From positions 124,001 to 188,000 of the forward strand of contig JAEUIC010000047.1 of NCBI GenBank assembly GCA_016795285.1: a stretch of DNA of 64,000 nt. The letters run 5' to 3'. The notes below the pieces were generated by a model. It did not search any database. It worked only from the letters and a program-made list of their open reading frames with translations, and had not been told where the DNA came from. Source of the DNA: Planctomycetota bacterium. Its GTDB lineage: Bacteria; Planctomycetota; B15-G4; SIAN01. The number at the start of each line of letters is the position of its first letter. The first letter of the stretch is position 1. Positions 24,266 to 33,029 of the stretch are shown here, piece by piece. The translations under genes and the position numbers were made by a program.

Positions 24266-27124
24266 ATGGGACAGAGCATCCTGACGCCCGCGCAGCGGGG
24301 CCTGCTGAAAGTGATCGTCTGGGGCGGCTTGGCGATGTTGGCCAACGCCCTCTTCCTGCTGCTCTTCCGCGTGACCGAGGCGACCGATCGGTTCCGGTTG
24401 CCGCCCGACACGCTGCCGACCTTCTATCAGTCGATGGTGCTCGGCCACACGCTGCTCGGCATCGCGCTCACGCCGTGCGCGCTGCTTTTCGCCGCGTGGC
24501 ACCTCGGCCGCGCATGGGCGCGCCGCCACGGCGTGGCGATCAGCACCGGCGCGACGCTGATCCTCGCGATGCTCGGCCTGATGGTGACCGGCTTCGTCAT
24601 CATGACGGCGGCCAACAGCCGCGATAACCGCCCGCAGTACTGGACGCACATCGGGCTCGGCGTCGGGCTGCCGCTGGTCTACATCATCCACCGCGTGACG
24701 TCGGTCACGCCGCCGACCTGGAGCTCGATCGGCAAGGCGATCGGCGGGGCGTGCGTCGCGGCGTTGCTGGCGCTCGGCATCCACGTGGTCACGCTGCCGA
24801 AGGCGTCGGACCGCGCGATCGGCATCGACCGCGGCACCGTGATCGCGACCATCCCGAAGGACGAGCTGCTGAAGGACGACTCGATCGACCCGTTCCACCC
24901 GTTCCGCTCGTTCACCGAGGTGCCGAAGAGCAGCCCCTTCTTCCCGTCGGCCGCGACCACCGCCACCGGCGGCTTCATGGCGTCGGCGGTCGTCACGCGC
25001 GGCGAGCTGCCCGATCCGGCGCAGCTCAAGTCCGAGGTCGAGAAGTACGGCTTCGTGCAGGACATCCAGATCGGCGCGGTGACCTGCCAGCGCTGCCACC
25101 CCGACGTGGTCGAGCAGTGGAGCAAGTCGGCGCACCGCTTCAGCTCGATGAACAACCCGTTCTATCGGGCTTCGTTCCTCGAGATGCGCCGCCGGCCCGA
25201 CGTCGGCAACCAGCCGTCGCAGTGGTGCTCGGGCTGCCACGAGCCGGCGCTGATGCTGGCCGGCGAGATCAACAAGGACTTCGATCCCGACGGCGCCAAC
25301 GCGCAGGCCGGCCTCACCTGCCTCTCCTGCCACGCCATCGACTCGATCCACAACCGCACCGGCAACGGCGCCTACAACATCCCGGACGACCGCGAGTCGC
25401 CCTACCTCTTCGACCACACCAGCGAGGGCGCGCTGCGCGCGATCGGCGACATCGTCATCAAGGCGAAGCCGAACGTGCACAAGGAGCGCATGCTGAAGCC
25501 GTTCTTCCAGACCAGCGAGTACTGCGCGGCGTGCCACAAGGTGGCGCTCGACGTGCCGGTCAACAAGTACCGCTGGGTGCGCGGCCAGAACGAGTACGAC
25601 GCGTGGCACGACAGCGGCGTGGCGCAGAACGCGGCGCGCACCTTCTACCGGCCGCGCGACCCGGTGACCGGCGAGCCGATCAAGAAGACCTGCCAGGACT
25701 GCCACATGCCGCTCGAGGAGGCGCTGCTCGGCGACGTCTCCGCCAAGGAGGGCAAGGTCAAGTCGCACCGCTTCCTGTCGGTCAACACGGCGCTGCCGGC
25801 GCTGCGCGGCGACCATGAGACGATCGATCGCATCGAGAAGCTGCTGCAGGCCGACACGATGCGGGTCGACGTCTTCGCGCTGCGCCGCCTCGACGCCGAG
25901 GGCAACGAGCAGGAGGTCATCACCGCCCTCGATCGCACGCAGCCGGTGCTGGTGCCCGGCGAGCGCGTCGAGGTGCACGTCGTCGTCCGCAACAAGGGGG
26001 TGGGCCACACCTTCCCGGGCGGCACCAACGACAGCAACGAGGGCTTCCTCGAGTTCCTGGTCGAGCAGCCCGAGGTCGGCAAGCTGCTGCACAGCGGCTG
26101 GATCGGCCCCGATCTCCACCTCGACCCGGCCGCCCACCGCTACGGGTCGGTGGTCATCGCCCACGACGGCACCGAGGCGAAGCAGCGGAACGCCGCCGAC
26201 TTCCACGTCACGCTCTACGCCAACGTGATCGCCCCCTCGACGTCCGACGTCGTGCGCTACCAGTTCGTGGTGCCGGAGAGCGCCGCCGGCAAGACGCTCG
26301 ACATCACCGCCGACCTCAAGTGGCGCAAGTTCAAGCAGCACTACACCGACTACGTCTTCCAGGACCGCCCCGACCGCAAGCCGGTGCTGCCGATCACGAA
26401 GATCGCCGGCGCGAAGGTGTCGCTGCGCGTCGCGGCGAAGGGCGAGACCGTGCCGCCCACGCCGCCCGCCGTCTACGCGCAGCCCGACCACTGGATCCGT
26501 CCCAACGACTACGGCATCGCGATGATGCTGAAGGGCGACACGCGCCTCGCCGAGCTCGGCTTCGCCGAGGTGCAGCGCGTCGCGCCGGCGAAGGTCGACG
26601 GCTGGCGCAACATGGCGCGCAACGCGCTGACCGACGGCAACGTGGCGCGCGCGCTCGACCTGCTCACGAAGTGCGAGGAGATCGCGCCGGGCGATCCGCA
26701 GACGGCGTGGGTCTGGGGCTCGGGCCTGCAGGAGGACGGCCGCTACGCGCAGGCGATCGAGGCGTTCCAGCGCGTGCTGCAGGAGTTCCCCGAGGACCGC
26801 GACACGTGGCGCCGGCTCGGCCGCACCTACTACCTCGACCAGAAGTTCGAGGCGTCGCTGGCGGCGTACGGCATGGCGCTCGACATCGATCCGGAGGACC
26901 GCGAGGCGCACTACCACCGCATGCTGAACTTCCAGGCGCTCGGCCGGAAGGCGGAGGCGGAGGAAGCGGCGAAGGCGTACGAGAAGTACCAGATCGACGA
27001 GTCGGCGCAGGCGCTGACCAACGACTTCCGCCACAAGGACCCGCACGCGAACCTCGAGACCAACGCGGTGCACGCCCACGAGCTCGCGCCGCTGCCGGCT
27101 CCGCCGAAGGCGGGCGGCTCCTGA
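24266..27124 (+). CDS. Membrane-anchored five-heme cytochrome c (c554-like) with C-terminal TPR domain
   Basis: 952 residues. Five N-terminal membrane helices (about 12-34, 57-78, 91-112, 124-143, 155-174) are followed by a periplasmic domain with five CxxCH heme sites: CQRCH (273), CSGCH (321), CLSCH (351), CAACH (419) and CQDCH (475). The phrase CQRCHPDVVEQWSKSAH is typical of the cytochrome c554 family. A beta-rich region (about 510-690) and TPR repeats (about 745-900) follow. The protein likely moves electrons across or along the inner membrane. Histidines in the membrane part (LGHTLLG, AAWHLG, THIGLG) could bind b-type heme, which is inference. GGAGAG lies upstream. The next gene, a CRTAC1-like lipoprotein, follows in the same direction after 84 bases. 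Confidence 0.88.
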   Translation: MGQSILTPAQRGLLKVIVWGGLAMLANALFLLLFRVTEATDRFRLPPDTLPTFYQSMVLGHTLLGIALTPCALLFAAWHLGRAWARRHGVAISTGATLILAMLGLMVTGFVIMTAANSRDNRPQYWTHIGLGVGLPLVYIIHRVTSVTPPTWSSIGKAIGGACVAALLALGIHVVTLPKASDRAIGIDRGTVIATIPKDELLKDDSIDPFHPFRSFTEVPKSSPFFPSAATTATGGFMASAVVTRGELPDPAQLKSEVEKYGFVQDIQIGAVTCQRCHPDVVEQWSKSAHRFSSMNNPFYRASFLEMRRRPDVGNQPSQWCSGCHEPALMLAGEINKDFDPDGANAQAGLTCLSCHAIDSIHNRTGNGAYNIPDDRESPYLFDHTSEGALRAIGDIVIKAKPNVHKERMLKPFFQTSEYCAACHKVALDVPVNKYRWVRGQNEYDAWHDSGVAQNAARTFYRPRDPVTGEPIKKTCQDCHMPLEEALLGDVSAKEGKVKSHRFLSVNTALPALRGDHETIDRIEKLLQADTMRVDVFALRRLDAEGNEQEVITALDRTQPVLVPGERVEVHVVVRNKGVGHTFPGGTNDSNEGFLEFLVEQPEVGKLLHSGWIGPDLHLDPAAHRYGSVVIAHDGTEAKQRNAADFHVTLYANVIAPSTSDVVRYQFVVPESAAGKTLDITADLKWRKFKQHYTDYVFQDRPDRKPVLPITKIAGAKVSLRVAAKGETVPPTPPAVYAQPDHWIRPNDYGIAMMLKGDTRLAELGFAEVQRVAPAKVDGWRNMARNALTDGNVARALDLLTKCEEIAPGDPQTAWVWGSGLQEDGRYAQAIEAFQRVLQEFPEDRDTWRRLGRTYYLDQKFEASLAAYGMALDIDPEDREAHYHRMLNFQALGRKAEAEEAAKAYEKYQIDESAQALTNDFRHKDPHANLETNAVHAHELAPLPAPPKAGGS

Positions 27125-27208
27125 GCCGCTGCCGCGCCCGCCGCTTGCGCGGTGCCTCGTCGCTCGCGATGAACTTCGCCTCCGCTTCCCCCAACTCCGG
27201 AACCTGAC

Positions 27209-29029
27209 ATGCCCCGCTCGCCCTCCCGCAAGTCGACCCTGGCCACGCTGGCGATCGCCGCCGGCGGCTCGTTCGCGACGTTCGCGCTGCTCGCCGGCTG
27301 CGGCGAGGACAAGCCGGCCGAGGTGGTGAAGCCGATCGACGCCGGCAAGTACGCGATCGACAAGAACAAGCCGTTCGACCCGCGCGACGCCGAAGGCAAG
27401 GCGGCGCCGACCCTCGCGTTCGCCGATGCGACGGCCGAGTCGGGCATCGCCTTCACCCACGTGAACGGCGCGCGCGGGATGAAGTACCTGCCCGAGACGA
27501 TGGGCGCCGGCGTCGCGCTGCTCGACTACGACGGCGACGGCAAGCAGGACGTCTTCCTGGTGCAGGGCGCCGAGTGGCCCGACCACGCGAACGGACCGGC
27601 CCCGACCTGCAAGCTCTACCGCAACCTCGGCGGGATGAAGTTCGAGGACGTCACCGCGGCGAGCGGCGCCGGCCTCGCGCTGATCGGCATGGGCGCGACC
27701 GCCGCCGACTACGACGGCGACGGCGATCCCGACCTGTTCGTCACCGCGCTCGGGCCGAACCACCTGCTGCGCAACGACGGCGGCAAGTTCACCGACGTCA
27801 CCGAGGCGTCCGGCCTGAAGACCCCGACCTGGACCGACAAGGAGGGGCGCAATCACCCCGTCTGGTCGACCAGCGCCGCGTGGCTCGACTACGACTGCGA
27901 CGGCGTGCTCGACCTGTTCATCTGCGGCTACGTGCACTGGTCGGTGGAGAACGACGTCTTCGACACGCTGAACGGCTCGGCGAAGGCGTACACGATCCCC
28001 ACCAAGTACGAGGCCGACAGCTGCCGCCTCTGGCGCGGCAAGGCGGACGGCACCTTCGAGGACGTCACGACGGCCGCCGGCATCGCGCGCACCGACAGCA
28101 AGGCGCTCGGCGTCGCGGTGTGCGAGGTGAACGGCGACGGCCGCCCCGACCTCGCGGTCAGCAACGACACGCAGCCGAACTACCTGTTCGTGAGCCAGCC
28201 GGACGGCCGCTTCCTCGAGCTGGCCAACGAGGCGGGCATCGCGTTCGACGAGATCGGCCGCGCCCGCGCGGGCATGGGCATCGACGCGGTCGACGTCTGC
28301 AACGACGGGAAGCTCTGCGTCTCGATCGGCAACTTCTCGCGCGAGCCGATCTCGATGTACACGCAGACCGGCGACAAGATCTTCTTCATCGATCGCGCCG
28401 GCGCCGCGCGCGTGGCCACGCCGACCAACCTCTCGCTCACCTTCGCCGTCGTCTTCTGCGACTACGACCTCGACGGCTGCCACGACATCCTGGTCTGCAA
28501 CGGCCACATCGAGCCCGAGATCCAGACCGTGCAGAAGGACGTCACCTACGAGCAGCCGACCCAGCTGTTCTGGAACCGCGGCGACGGCACCTTCGCCGAC
28601 GTCAGCACGAAGTCGGGCGACGTCTTCAAGGCGAAGGTCGTGGCGCGCGGCGCGGCGGCCGGCGACCTCGACAGCGACGGCGACCTCGACTTCGTGATCA
28701 CGCAGAACGGGCGCGCGGCGATGGTGCTGCGCAACGACCAGGCGCTGAAGAACAAGTGGCTGCGCATCCGCCCGCGCGGCGCCGGCCGCAACGGGCAGGC
28801 GCTCGGCGCGACGGTCACGGTCACCGCCGGCGGCAAGAAGCTGCGCCGCGACGTGCGGACCGGCTCGTCCTACCTGAGCCAGTGCGACGTCGCGCCGACC
28901 TTCGGGCTCGGCACCACCGACGCGGCGACCGCGGACGTCGAGGTGCGCTGGCCGTCGGGCAAGGTCGAGCGCTTCGCCGGCCTCGCCGTCGACCGCGAGC
29001 ACGTCGTCACCGAGGGCCGCGGGAGCTGA
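27209..29029 (+). CDS. CRTAC1-like FG-GAP/UnbV lipoprotein
   Basis: 606 residues with a lipobox (LLAGC, Cys near 31). Repeated FG-GAP/VCBS motifs of the calcium-binding DxDxDGxxD type are seen: DYDGDGKQDVFLVQG, DYDGDGDPDLFVTALG, DCDGVLDLFICGY, DLDSDGDLDFVITQ. They build a propeller (about 60-490). The C-terminal UnbV/ASPIC domain (about 520-600) includes NKWLRIRPRGAGRNGQALGA and the GSSYLSQCDVAPTFGLG stretch. Such proteins are outward-facing and common in planctomycetes, where they often sit beside multiheme cytochromes or TPR proteins. Their biochemical role is unresolved. No internal UGA is needed here, unlike the related protein at 49100. Confidence 0.9.
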   Translation: MPRSPSRKSTLATLAIAAGGSFATFALLAGCGEDKPAEVVKPIDAGKYAIDKNKPFDPRDAEGKAAPTLAFADATAESGIAFTHVNGARGMKYLPETMGAGVALLDYDGDGKQDVFLVQGAEWPDHANGPAPTCKLYRNLGGMKFEDVTAASGAGLALIGMGATAADYDGDGDPDLFVTALGPNHLLRNDGGKFTDVTEASGLKTPTWTDKEGRNHPVWSTSAAWLDYDCDGVLDLFICGYVHWSVENDVFDTLNGSAKAYTIPTKYEADSCRLWRGKADGTFEDVTTAAGIARTDSKALGVAVCEVNGDGRPDLAVSNDTQPNYLFVSQPDGRFLELANEAGIAFDEIGRARAGMGIDAVDVCNDGKLCVSIGNFSREPISMYTQTGDKIFFIDRAGAARVATPTNLSLTFAVVFCDYDLDGCHDILVCNGHIEPEIQTVQKDVTYEQPTQLFWNRGDGTFADVSTKSGDVFKAKVVARGAAAGDLDSDGDLDFVITQNGRAAMVLRNDQALKNKWLRIRPRGAGRNGQALGATVTVTAGGKKLRRDVRTGSSYLSQCDVAPTFGLGTTDAATADVEVRWPSGKVERFAGLAVDREHVVTEGRGS

Positions 29030-29148
29030 CCCCCGCCGCAGCGCCGCTGACCCCGAAAAGGGTTCGCGCCCGCGCCGCCCCGACTCGACTCGCGCCATAG
29101 AAGTCGCAGCCGTCTTCCGGCCGAAGAGGGGCCGGGAGACGAGCCGGG

Positions 29149-30030
29149 ATGGGCGACAGCACGAGAACCACGAGCGGCGGCATCGAGAGCGTCGCGGAGA
29201 CGGTCGCTCGTTTCCGCGAGCGCTTCCTCGAGAAGATCTCCGCCGGATCCTTCGAGCTGCCGGTGCTCCCCGAGGCGGCGTCGCGCGTCATGCAGGCGAC
29301 CGCCGACGAGAACTGCGACGCGCGCAAGCTCGCCGAGATGATCCAGCGCGATGCCTCGCTCGCGGGCCACGTGCTGCGCATCGCCAACTCGGCCCTCTAC
29401 GCGCCGACCACCGCGATCGTCTCGCTGCAGCAGGCGGTGAGCCGGCTCGGCATGAAGAAGATCAAGGAGATCGCGCTCCTCATCGCGACGCAGACCAAGG
29501 TCTTCAAGGTGCCGGGCTACGACGCGCAGGTGCGCGCGATCTTCAAGCACTCGATCGCCGCGGCGGCCTACGCGCAGGAGATCGCCCGCCGGCGGCGCTG
29601 GAACGTCGAGGACGCCTTCCTCTGCGGCCTGCTGCACGATGCCGGCAAGCCGGTGCTCTGGCAGCTGCTGGCCGACGTGCAGCGCGAGCTCAAGCTCGGC
29701 GTCGAGCCGTCGCTGGTCGAGGACGTGCTGGACTCGATGCACGCCGGCGTCGGCGCGCAGCTGGTCGAGAGCTGGAAGCTGCCGGAGCGGCTCGCCGAGA
29801 CGATCGCCCACCACCATCGCCCGCAGGAGGCGAGCAACGTGGCGCAGGCCGCGATGATGATCCAGTTCGCCGACGACCTCGCCCACTTCGCCGCCGGTCC
29901 GCGCGAGGTGACCGAAGAGCAGCTGCGCGCCCACCCGATGATCGAGCCGCTGAACGTCTATCGCGACGAGCTCGACGCGCTGCTGGCCAAGAAGCAGGCG
30001 ATCGCGACCGCTGCGGAGACCCTCCTGTGA
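29149..30030 (+). CDS. HDOD domain signalling protein
   Basis: 293 residues. The HDOD domain spans about 25-230: ELPVLPEAASRVMQATADEN, then AEMIQRDASLAGHVLRIANS, SRLGMKKIKEIALLIA, and CGLLHDAGKPVLWQLL. The last retains HD, and AETIAHHHRP adds further histidines. HDOD proteins act in signalling, often tied to cyclic-di-GMP, and most have lost hydrolase activity. There is no receiver or GGDEF domain. The stop overlaps the GTG start of sthA by four bases, an unusual partnership of a signalling protein with a redox enzyme. The same frame continues open to the start with no signal peptide, so it is cytoplasmic. Confidence 0.88.
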   Translation: MGDSTRTTSGGIESVAETVARFRERFLEKISAGSFELPVLPEAASRVMQATADENCDARKLAEMIQRDASLAGHVLRIANSALYAPTTAIVSLQQAVSRLGMKKIKEIALLIATQTKVFKVPGYDAQVRAIFKHSIAAAAYAQEIARRRRWNVEDAFLCGLLHDAGKPVLWQLLADVQRELKLGVEPSLVEDVLDSMHAGVGAQLVESWKLPERLAETIAHHHRPQEASNVAQAAMMIQFADDLAHFAAGPREVTEEQLRAHPMIEPLNVYRDELDALLAKKQAIATAAETLL

Positions 30031-31508
30031 GCAGCCCCGTTCCGCCCTCCCCGGAGCCGATCGAGACCTTCGACGTGGTGGTGATCGGCAGCGGCCCGGC
30101 CGGCCACAAGGCGACCATCCAGGCCGCCAAGGCAGGCAAGCGCGTGCTGCTGGTCGAGCGCGAGACCAACGTCGGCGGCGCCTGCGTCCACCGCGGCACC
30201 ATCCCGAGCAAGACGCTGCGCGAGACGGCGCTCGCCTTCACCGCGTTCCGCCGCAAGACCGGCGAGGTCTTCCCCATCACCGTGCGCGAGGACCTCGAGG
30301 TCGCGAGCCTGATGACGCGCATGGAGGAGGTCGTGAAGGCGCACGAGCGCTTCATGACCGAGCAGCTCCGCCGCAACGGCGCGACCAAGCTGCACGGCCG
30401 CGCGCGCTTCCTCGACGACCGCACGATCGCCGTCGAGCAGGTGCGCGGCAACGTCCGGCGCGCGCGCGGCGAGGTGATCATCATCGCCACCGGCTCGCAG
30501 CCGCGCGCTCCGGCCGACGTGCCGATCGATCACGACAAGATCCTCGACAGCGACTCGATCCTCTCGATGACCTGGCTGCCGCGCTCGCTCACCGTGCTCG
30601 GCGCCGGCGTGATCGCCAGCGAGTACGCCTCGATCTTCGCGGCGCTCGGCGTCAAGGTGACGATGATCGACAAGGGCATGCGCCCGCTCGCCTTCCTCGA
30701 CTCCGAGATCGCCGACAAGTTCGTCGCGGCGTTCAAGCGCAACGGCGGCTGCTACCTCGGCGGCCGGCGCCACGTGAAGGTCGAGTGGGACGGCATCGAC
30801 TCGGTGGTCACCACGCTCGACGACGGGACCGAGATCCGTTCCGAGCGGCTGCTCTGCTGCCTCGGCCGCATCTCGAACGTCGACGATCTCGACCTCGCCG
30901 CCGCCGGCCTCGCGGTGAACGAGCGCGGCCTCCTCGCCGTCGATGCGCACTGCGCCACGAAGGTCCCCCACATCTACGCGGTCGGCGACGTGATCGGCCC
31001 GCCGGCGCTGGCCTCCTCCTCGATGGAGCAGGGGCGGCGCGCGGTCTGCCACGCGCTCGGCCTGTCGCTCGGCCACGGCTCGGAGACGATCCCGGCCGGC
31101 ATCTACACGATCCCCGAGATGTCGCAGGTCGGCCTCACCGAGATCGAGGCGATCAAGAAGTACGGCGGCTGCCTGGTCGGACGCGCGCGCTACGAGGAGC
31201 TCGCGCGCGGCCAGATCAGCGCGATCCAGGACGGCATGCTGAAGCTGGTGGCCGATCCGGGCGGTCAGCGCGTGCTCGGCGTGCAGATCGTCGGCGAGGG
31301 GGCGTGCGAGCTGATCCACGTCGGCCAGATGGCGCTGATCGGCGGCAGCGACGTCGACAGCTTCGTCGACAACATCTTCAACTTCCCGACGCTCGCCGAG
31401 GCGTACCGCGTCGCCGCGCTCGACATCGTGAAGCAGCGCGCGAAGCTCTTCCCGAACGGACTGCCGGCGGTGATGCCGACGCTCGACGCGCCGCTGAAGA
31501 CGGCCTGA
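30027..31508 (+). CDS. sthA: Soluble pyridine nucleotide transhydrogenase (Si-specific)
   Basis: 493 residues from GTG 30027, overlapping the HDOD stop (GTGA). It is a two-dinucleotide-binding flavoprotein: FAD site GSGPAGHKATIQAAKAGK (near 20) and NAD(P) site LGAGVIASEYASIFAALG (near 190). The active-site region reads GGACVHRGTIPSKTLRE. It lacks the CxxxxC disulfide of dihydrolipoamide dehydrogenase and instead has the GTIPSK phrase of SthA. The C-terminal interface domain includes GVQIVGEGACELIHVGQMAL. The enzyme exchanges hydride between NADPH and NAD in the cytoplasm. Length fits the family (about 465), with an N-terminal extension of about ten residues. The likely transcription partner is the HDOD gene. 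Confidence 0.92.
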   Translation: MSSPVPPSPEPIETFDVVVIGSGPAGHKATIQAAKAGKRVLLVERETNVGGACVHRGTIPSKTLRETALAFTAFRRKTGEVFPITVREDLEVASLMTRMEEVVKAHERFMTEQLRRNGATKLHGRARFLDDRTIAVEQVRGNVRRARGEVIIIATGSQPRAPADVPIDHDKILDSDSILSMTWLPRSLTVLGAGVIASEYASIFAALGVKVTMIDKGMRPLAFLDSEIADKFVAAFKRNGGCYLGGRRHVKVEWDGIDSVVTTLDDGTEIRSERLLCCLGRISNVDDLDLAAAGLAVNERGLLAVDAHCATKVPHIYAVGDVIGPPALASSSMEQGRRAVCHALGLSLGHGSETIPAGIYTIPEMSQVGLTEIEAIKKYGGCLVGRARYEELARGQISAIQDGMLKLVADPGGQRVLGVQIVGEGACELIHVGQMALIGGSDVDSFVDNIFNFPTLAEAYRVAALDIVKQRAKLFPNGLPAVMPTLDAPLKTA

Positions 31509-31523
31509 GTTCGGTCGGCGAAG

Positions 31524-31559
31524 GCGGCGCAGCGCGGCAGCGAAGCAGCGCGGCGCCGC
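31524..31559. terminator. Possible hairpin between convergent genes
   Basis: GCGGCGC (31524-31530) pairs with GCGCCGC (31553-31559) around a 22-base loop in the 55-base gap between the stops of sthA and the selenoprotein gene. The stem is short and lacks a U-tract on either strand, so this is tentative. Confidence 0.3.
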
Positions 31560-31563
31560 GGCG

Positions 31564-32907
31564 CTACTCGACCACCTTCATCTTCAGCGTGCGCCGCTGG
31601 CCGTCGCGCAGCACGACCAGCTCGACCGTCTCGCCGGGCTTGCGCTCGAGGCGGAACCACGCCTGGAAGTGGTCCTCGTTGGCGAAGTCGCTCTTGCCGG
31701 CGACGGCCACCACCACGTCGCCCTTCTTCAGCCCCGCCGCCTGCGCGCTCTTGCCGGTCGCCGCCTTGTCGCCCCACGTCACCAGGTAGCCGACCTCCTG
31801 CGCGAACGCATCGGTCGCGAGCCCGAGCGCCCGCTTGCGCGCCGCATCGAGCGGCTTGCCGCCGAAGCCCGGTCCCGGCGTGAGGTTCCACTTGTAGGGC
31901 CGCCACGCGTACTCGAGCGCGTCGCACTCCTTCCAACCGGCCGCCAGTTCGAGCTGCAGCGCCACCGGCGCGCCCGCCCGCTCGACGCAGAGCTCGAGCT
32001 TCGTCGCCCCGGTCGGCAGCTGATGGAGCGCCCACTGCAGGTCCGCCCGCGTCAGCAGCGGCTGCCCCGCGACGGCCAGCAGCCGGTCGCCCGCTGCGAG
32101 GCCGGCGCGCGCGGCAGGGCCGCTCGCTGCCACGCGGGCGACGCGCTGCTGCTGATCGCGCTCCACCTCGAAGCCGAGCCGCGCCGGATCGGGGAAGACG
32201 AAGAGCTGCTCGCGCCGGAAGCGGCCGGACGCGGCGGCGTCGCGGAACTCGAAGTCGTTCACCGTGTGGCAGTGGACGCAGTCGATCTGCTTCTCGGCAT
32301 CGCGGCGGCGGAAGGCGGCCGATGCCTCGATGGTGCGCGGCGCGAGATCGGCGGACGGCGCGGGCGGCCGAGCGGCCGGGTCGGCGAAGCGCGCCGCCGA
32401 GCCGCGCAGGAATGCCTCGAACGAGGCGAGCGAGAGGAACGCCTCGGCGTCGGCGGCATCGCGCCCGCCGTAGCGGTGGAGCACGGCGCCGTCGGGCGTC
32501 GCGGTCAGCGCCGCGAAGGTGAGGTCGAAGTCGAAGCGCCAGCGCGCGAGGTCGAGCGGGCGCAGGTCGGTGACGCGCACGCAGACGAAGGAGCGGGCGA
32601 GCTGCACGATCGCGGGAGTGGCGACGGCCAACTGGCCGTCGAAGGCGCTGCAGTCGACTCACCTCTCGCAGCGGAAGACCAGCAGCAGCGGCTTCTGCTC
32701 GGCGCGCGCGCGCTGCTCTGCGACGGCGAGGTCGCGCTCCCACGCGATCGCAGCGTCGGCCGGCGGCGTCGCCGCCGGCTCCTGCGCCGCGACGGCCGGC
32801 AAGGCGAAGGGCCGCGCGACGGGTGACCCAACGGCCGCAGCGCCTGCCACGGCCACGACTCGAGCGAGAGCGACCGGGAGCAACGACCAGCGCAACGCGA
32901 TCGGCAT
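31564..32907 (-). CDS. Trx-like/PDZ selenoprotein with in-frame UGA (Sec83)
   Basis: 447 residues if UGA at 32661-32659 is read as Sec. ATG 32907 follows GGAGGAG and a signal peptide (VALARVVAVAGAAAVG). The thioredoxin-like domain (about 50-165) reads KPLLLVFRCERUVDCSAFD. That is CxxUxxC, where Cys homologues known to me have CxxCxxC. The frame continues with family-typical SFVCVRVTDLRPLDLARWRF and VLHRYGGRDA. A CVHCH heme-type motif follows (near 207). Then come two PDZ domains (about 240-300 and 365-440, with GLAAGDRLLAVAGQP and GLKKGDVVVAVAGK). A SECIS-like hairpin lies just after the UGA. The family is mainly planctomycetal and the protein is presumably a periplasmic redox protein. The alternative is a nonsense mutation that splits the gene, but coding quality on both sides argues for read-through. 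Confidence 0.85.
32623..32661 (-). promoter_or_regulatory. UGA codon and bacterial SECIS-like hairpin of the Trx-like/PDZ gene
   Basis: On the minus strand UGA (32661-32659) is followed by 18 bases and then a perfect inverted repeat, GACGGCCA-GU-UGGCCGUC (32640-32623). It folds as a stem of six base pairs with a CAGUUG loop that carries GU. The G of GU is the 27th base after UGA, inside the range known for bacterial SECIS elements. A CGCTGC/GCAGCG pair also brackets the UGA. SelB binding is inferred. Confidence 0.72.
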
Positions 32908-33029
32908 CGGACTCCTCCAGCGACGCGCGCGCAGCGAAGTTTCACCGGACTGCGATCGGCCTCCCGGCTGTCCGCGCGCGGCGGCGACTCTATCGTCGCG
33001 CCCTTCACGGTCCGGGGAGAGGCACGATC

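Noticed and set aside
24071..29098. A 1675-codon minus-strand open frame across the multiheme cytochrome and CRTAC1-like genes
   Set aside because: It has no recognisable domains, is Arg/Val/Ala-rich, and the plus strand encodes two clear protein families across the same bases.
30027..31508. Dihydrolipoamide dehydrogenase instead of SthA
   Set aside because: The active-site disulfide pattern (CxxxxC) is replaced by CVHRGTIPSK, typical of the soluble transhydrogenase.
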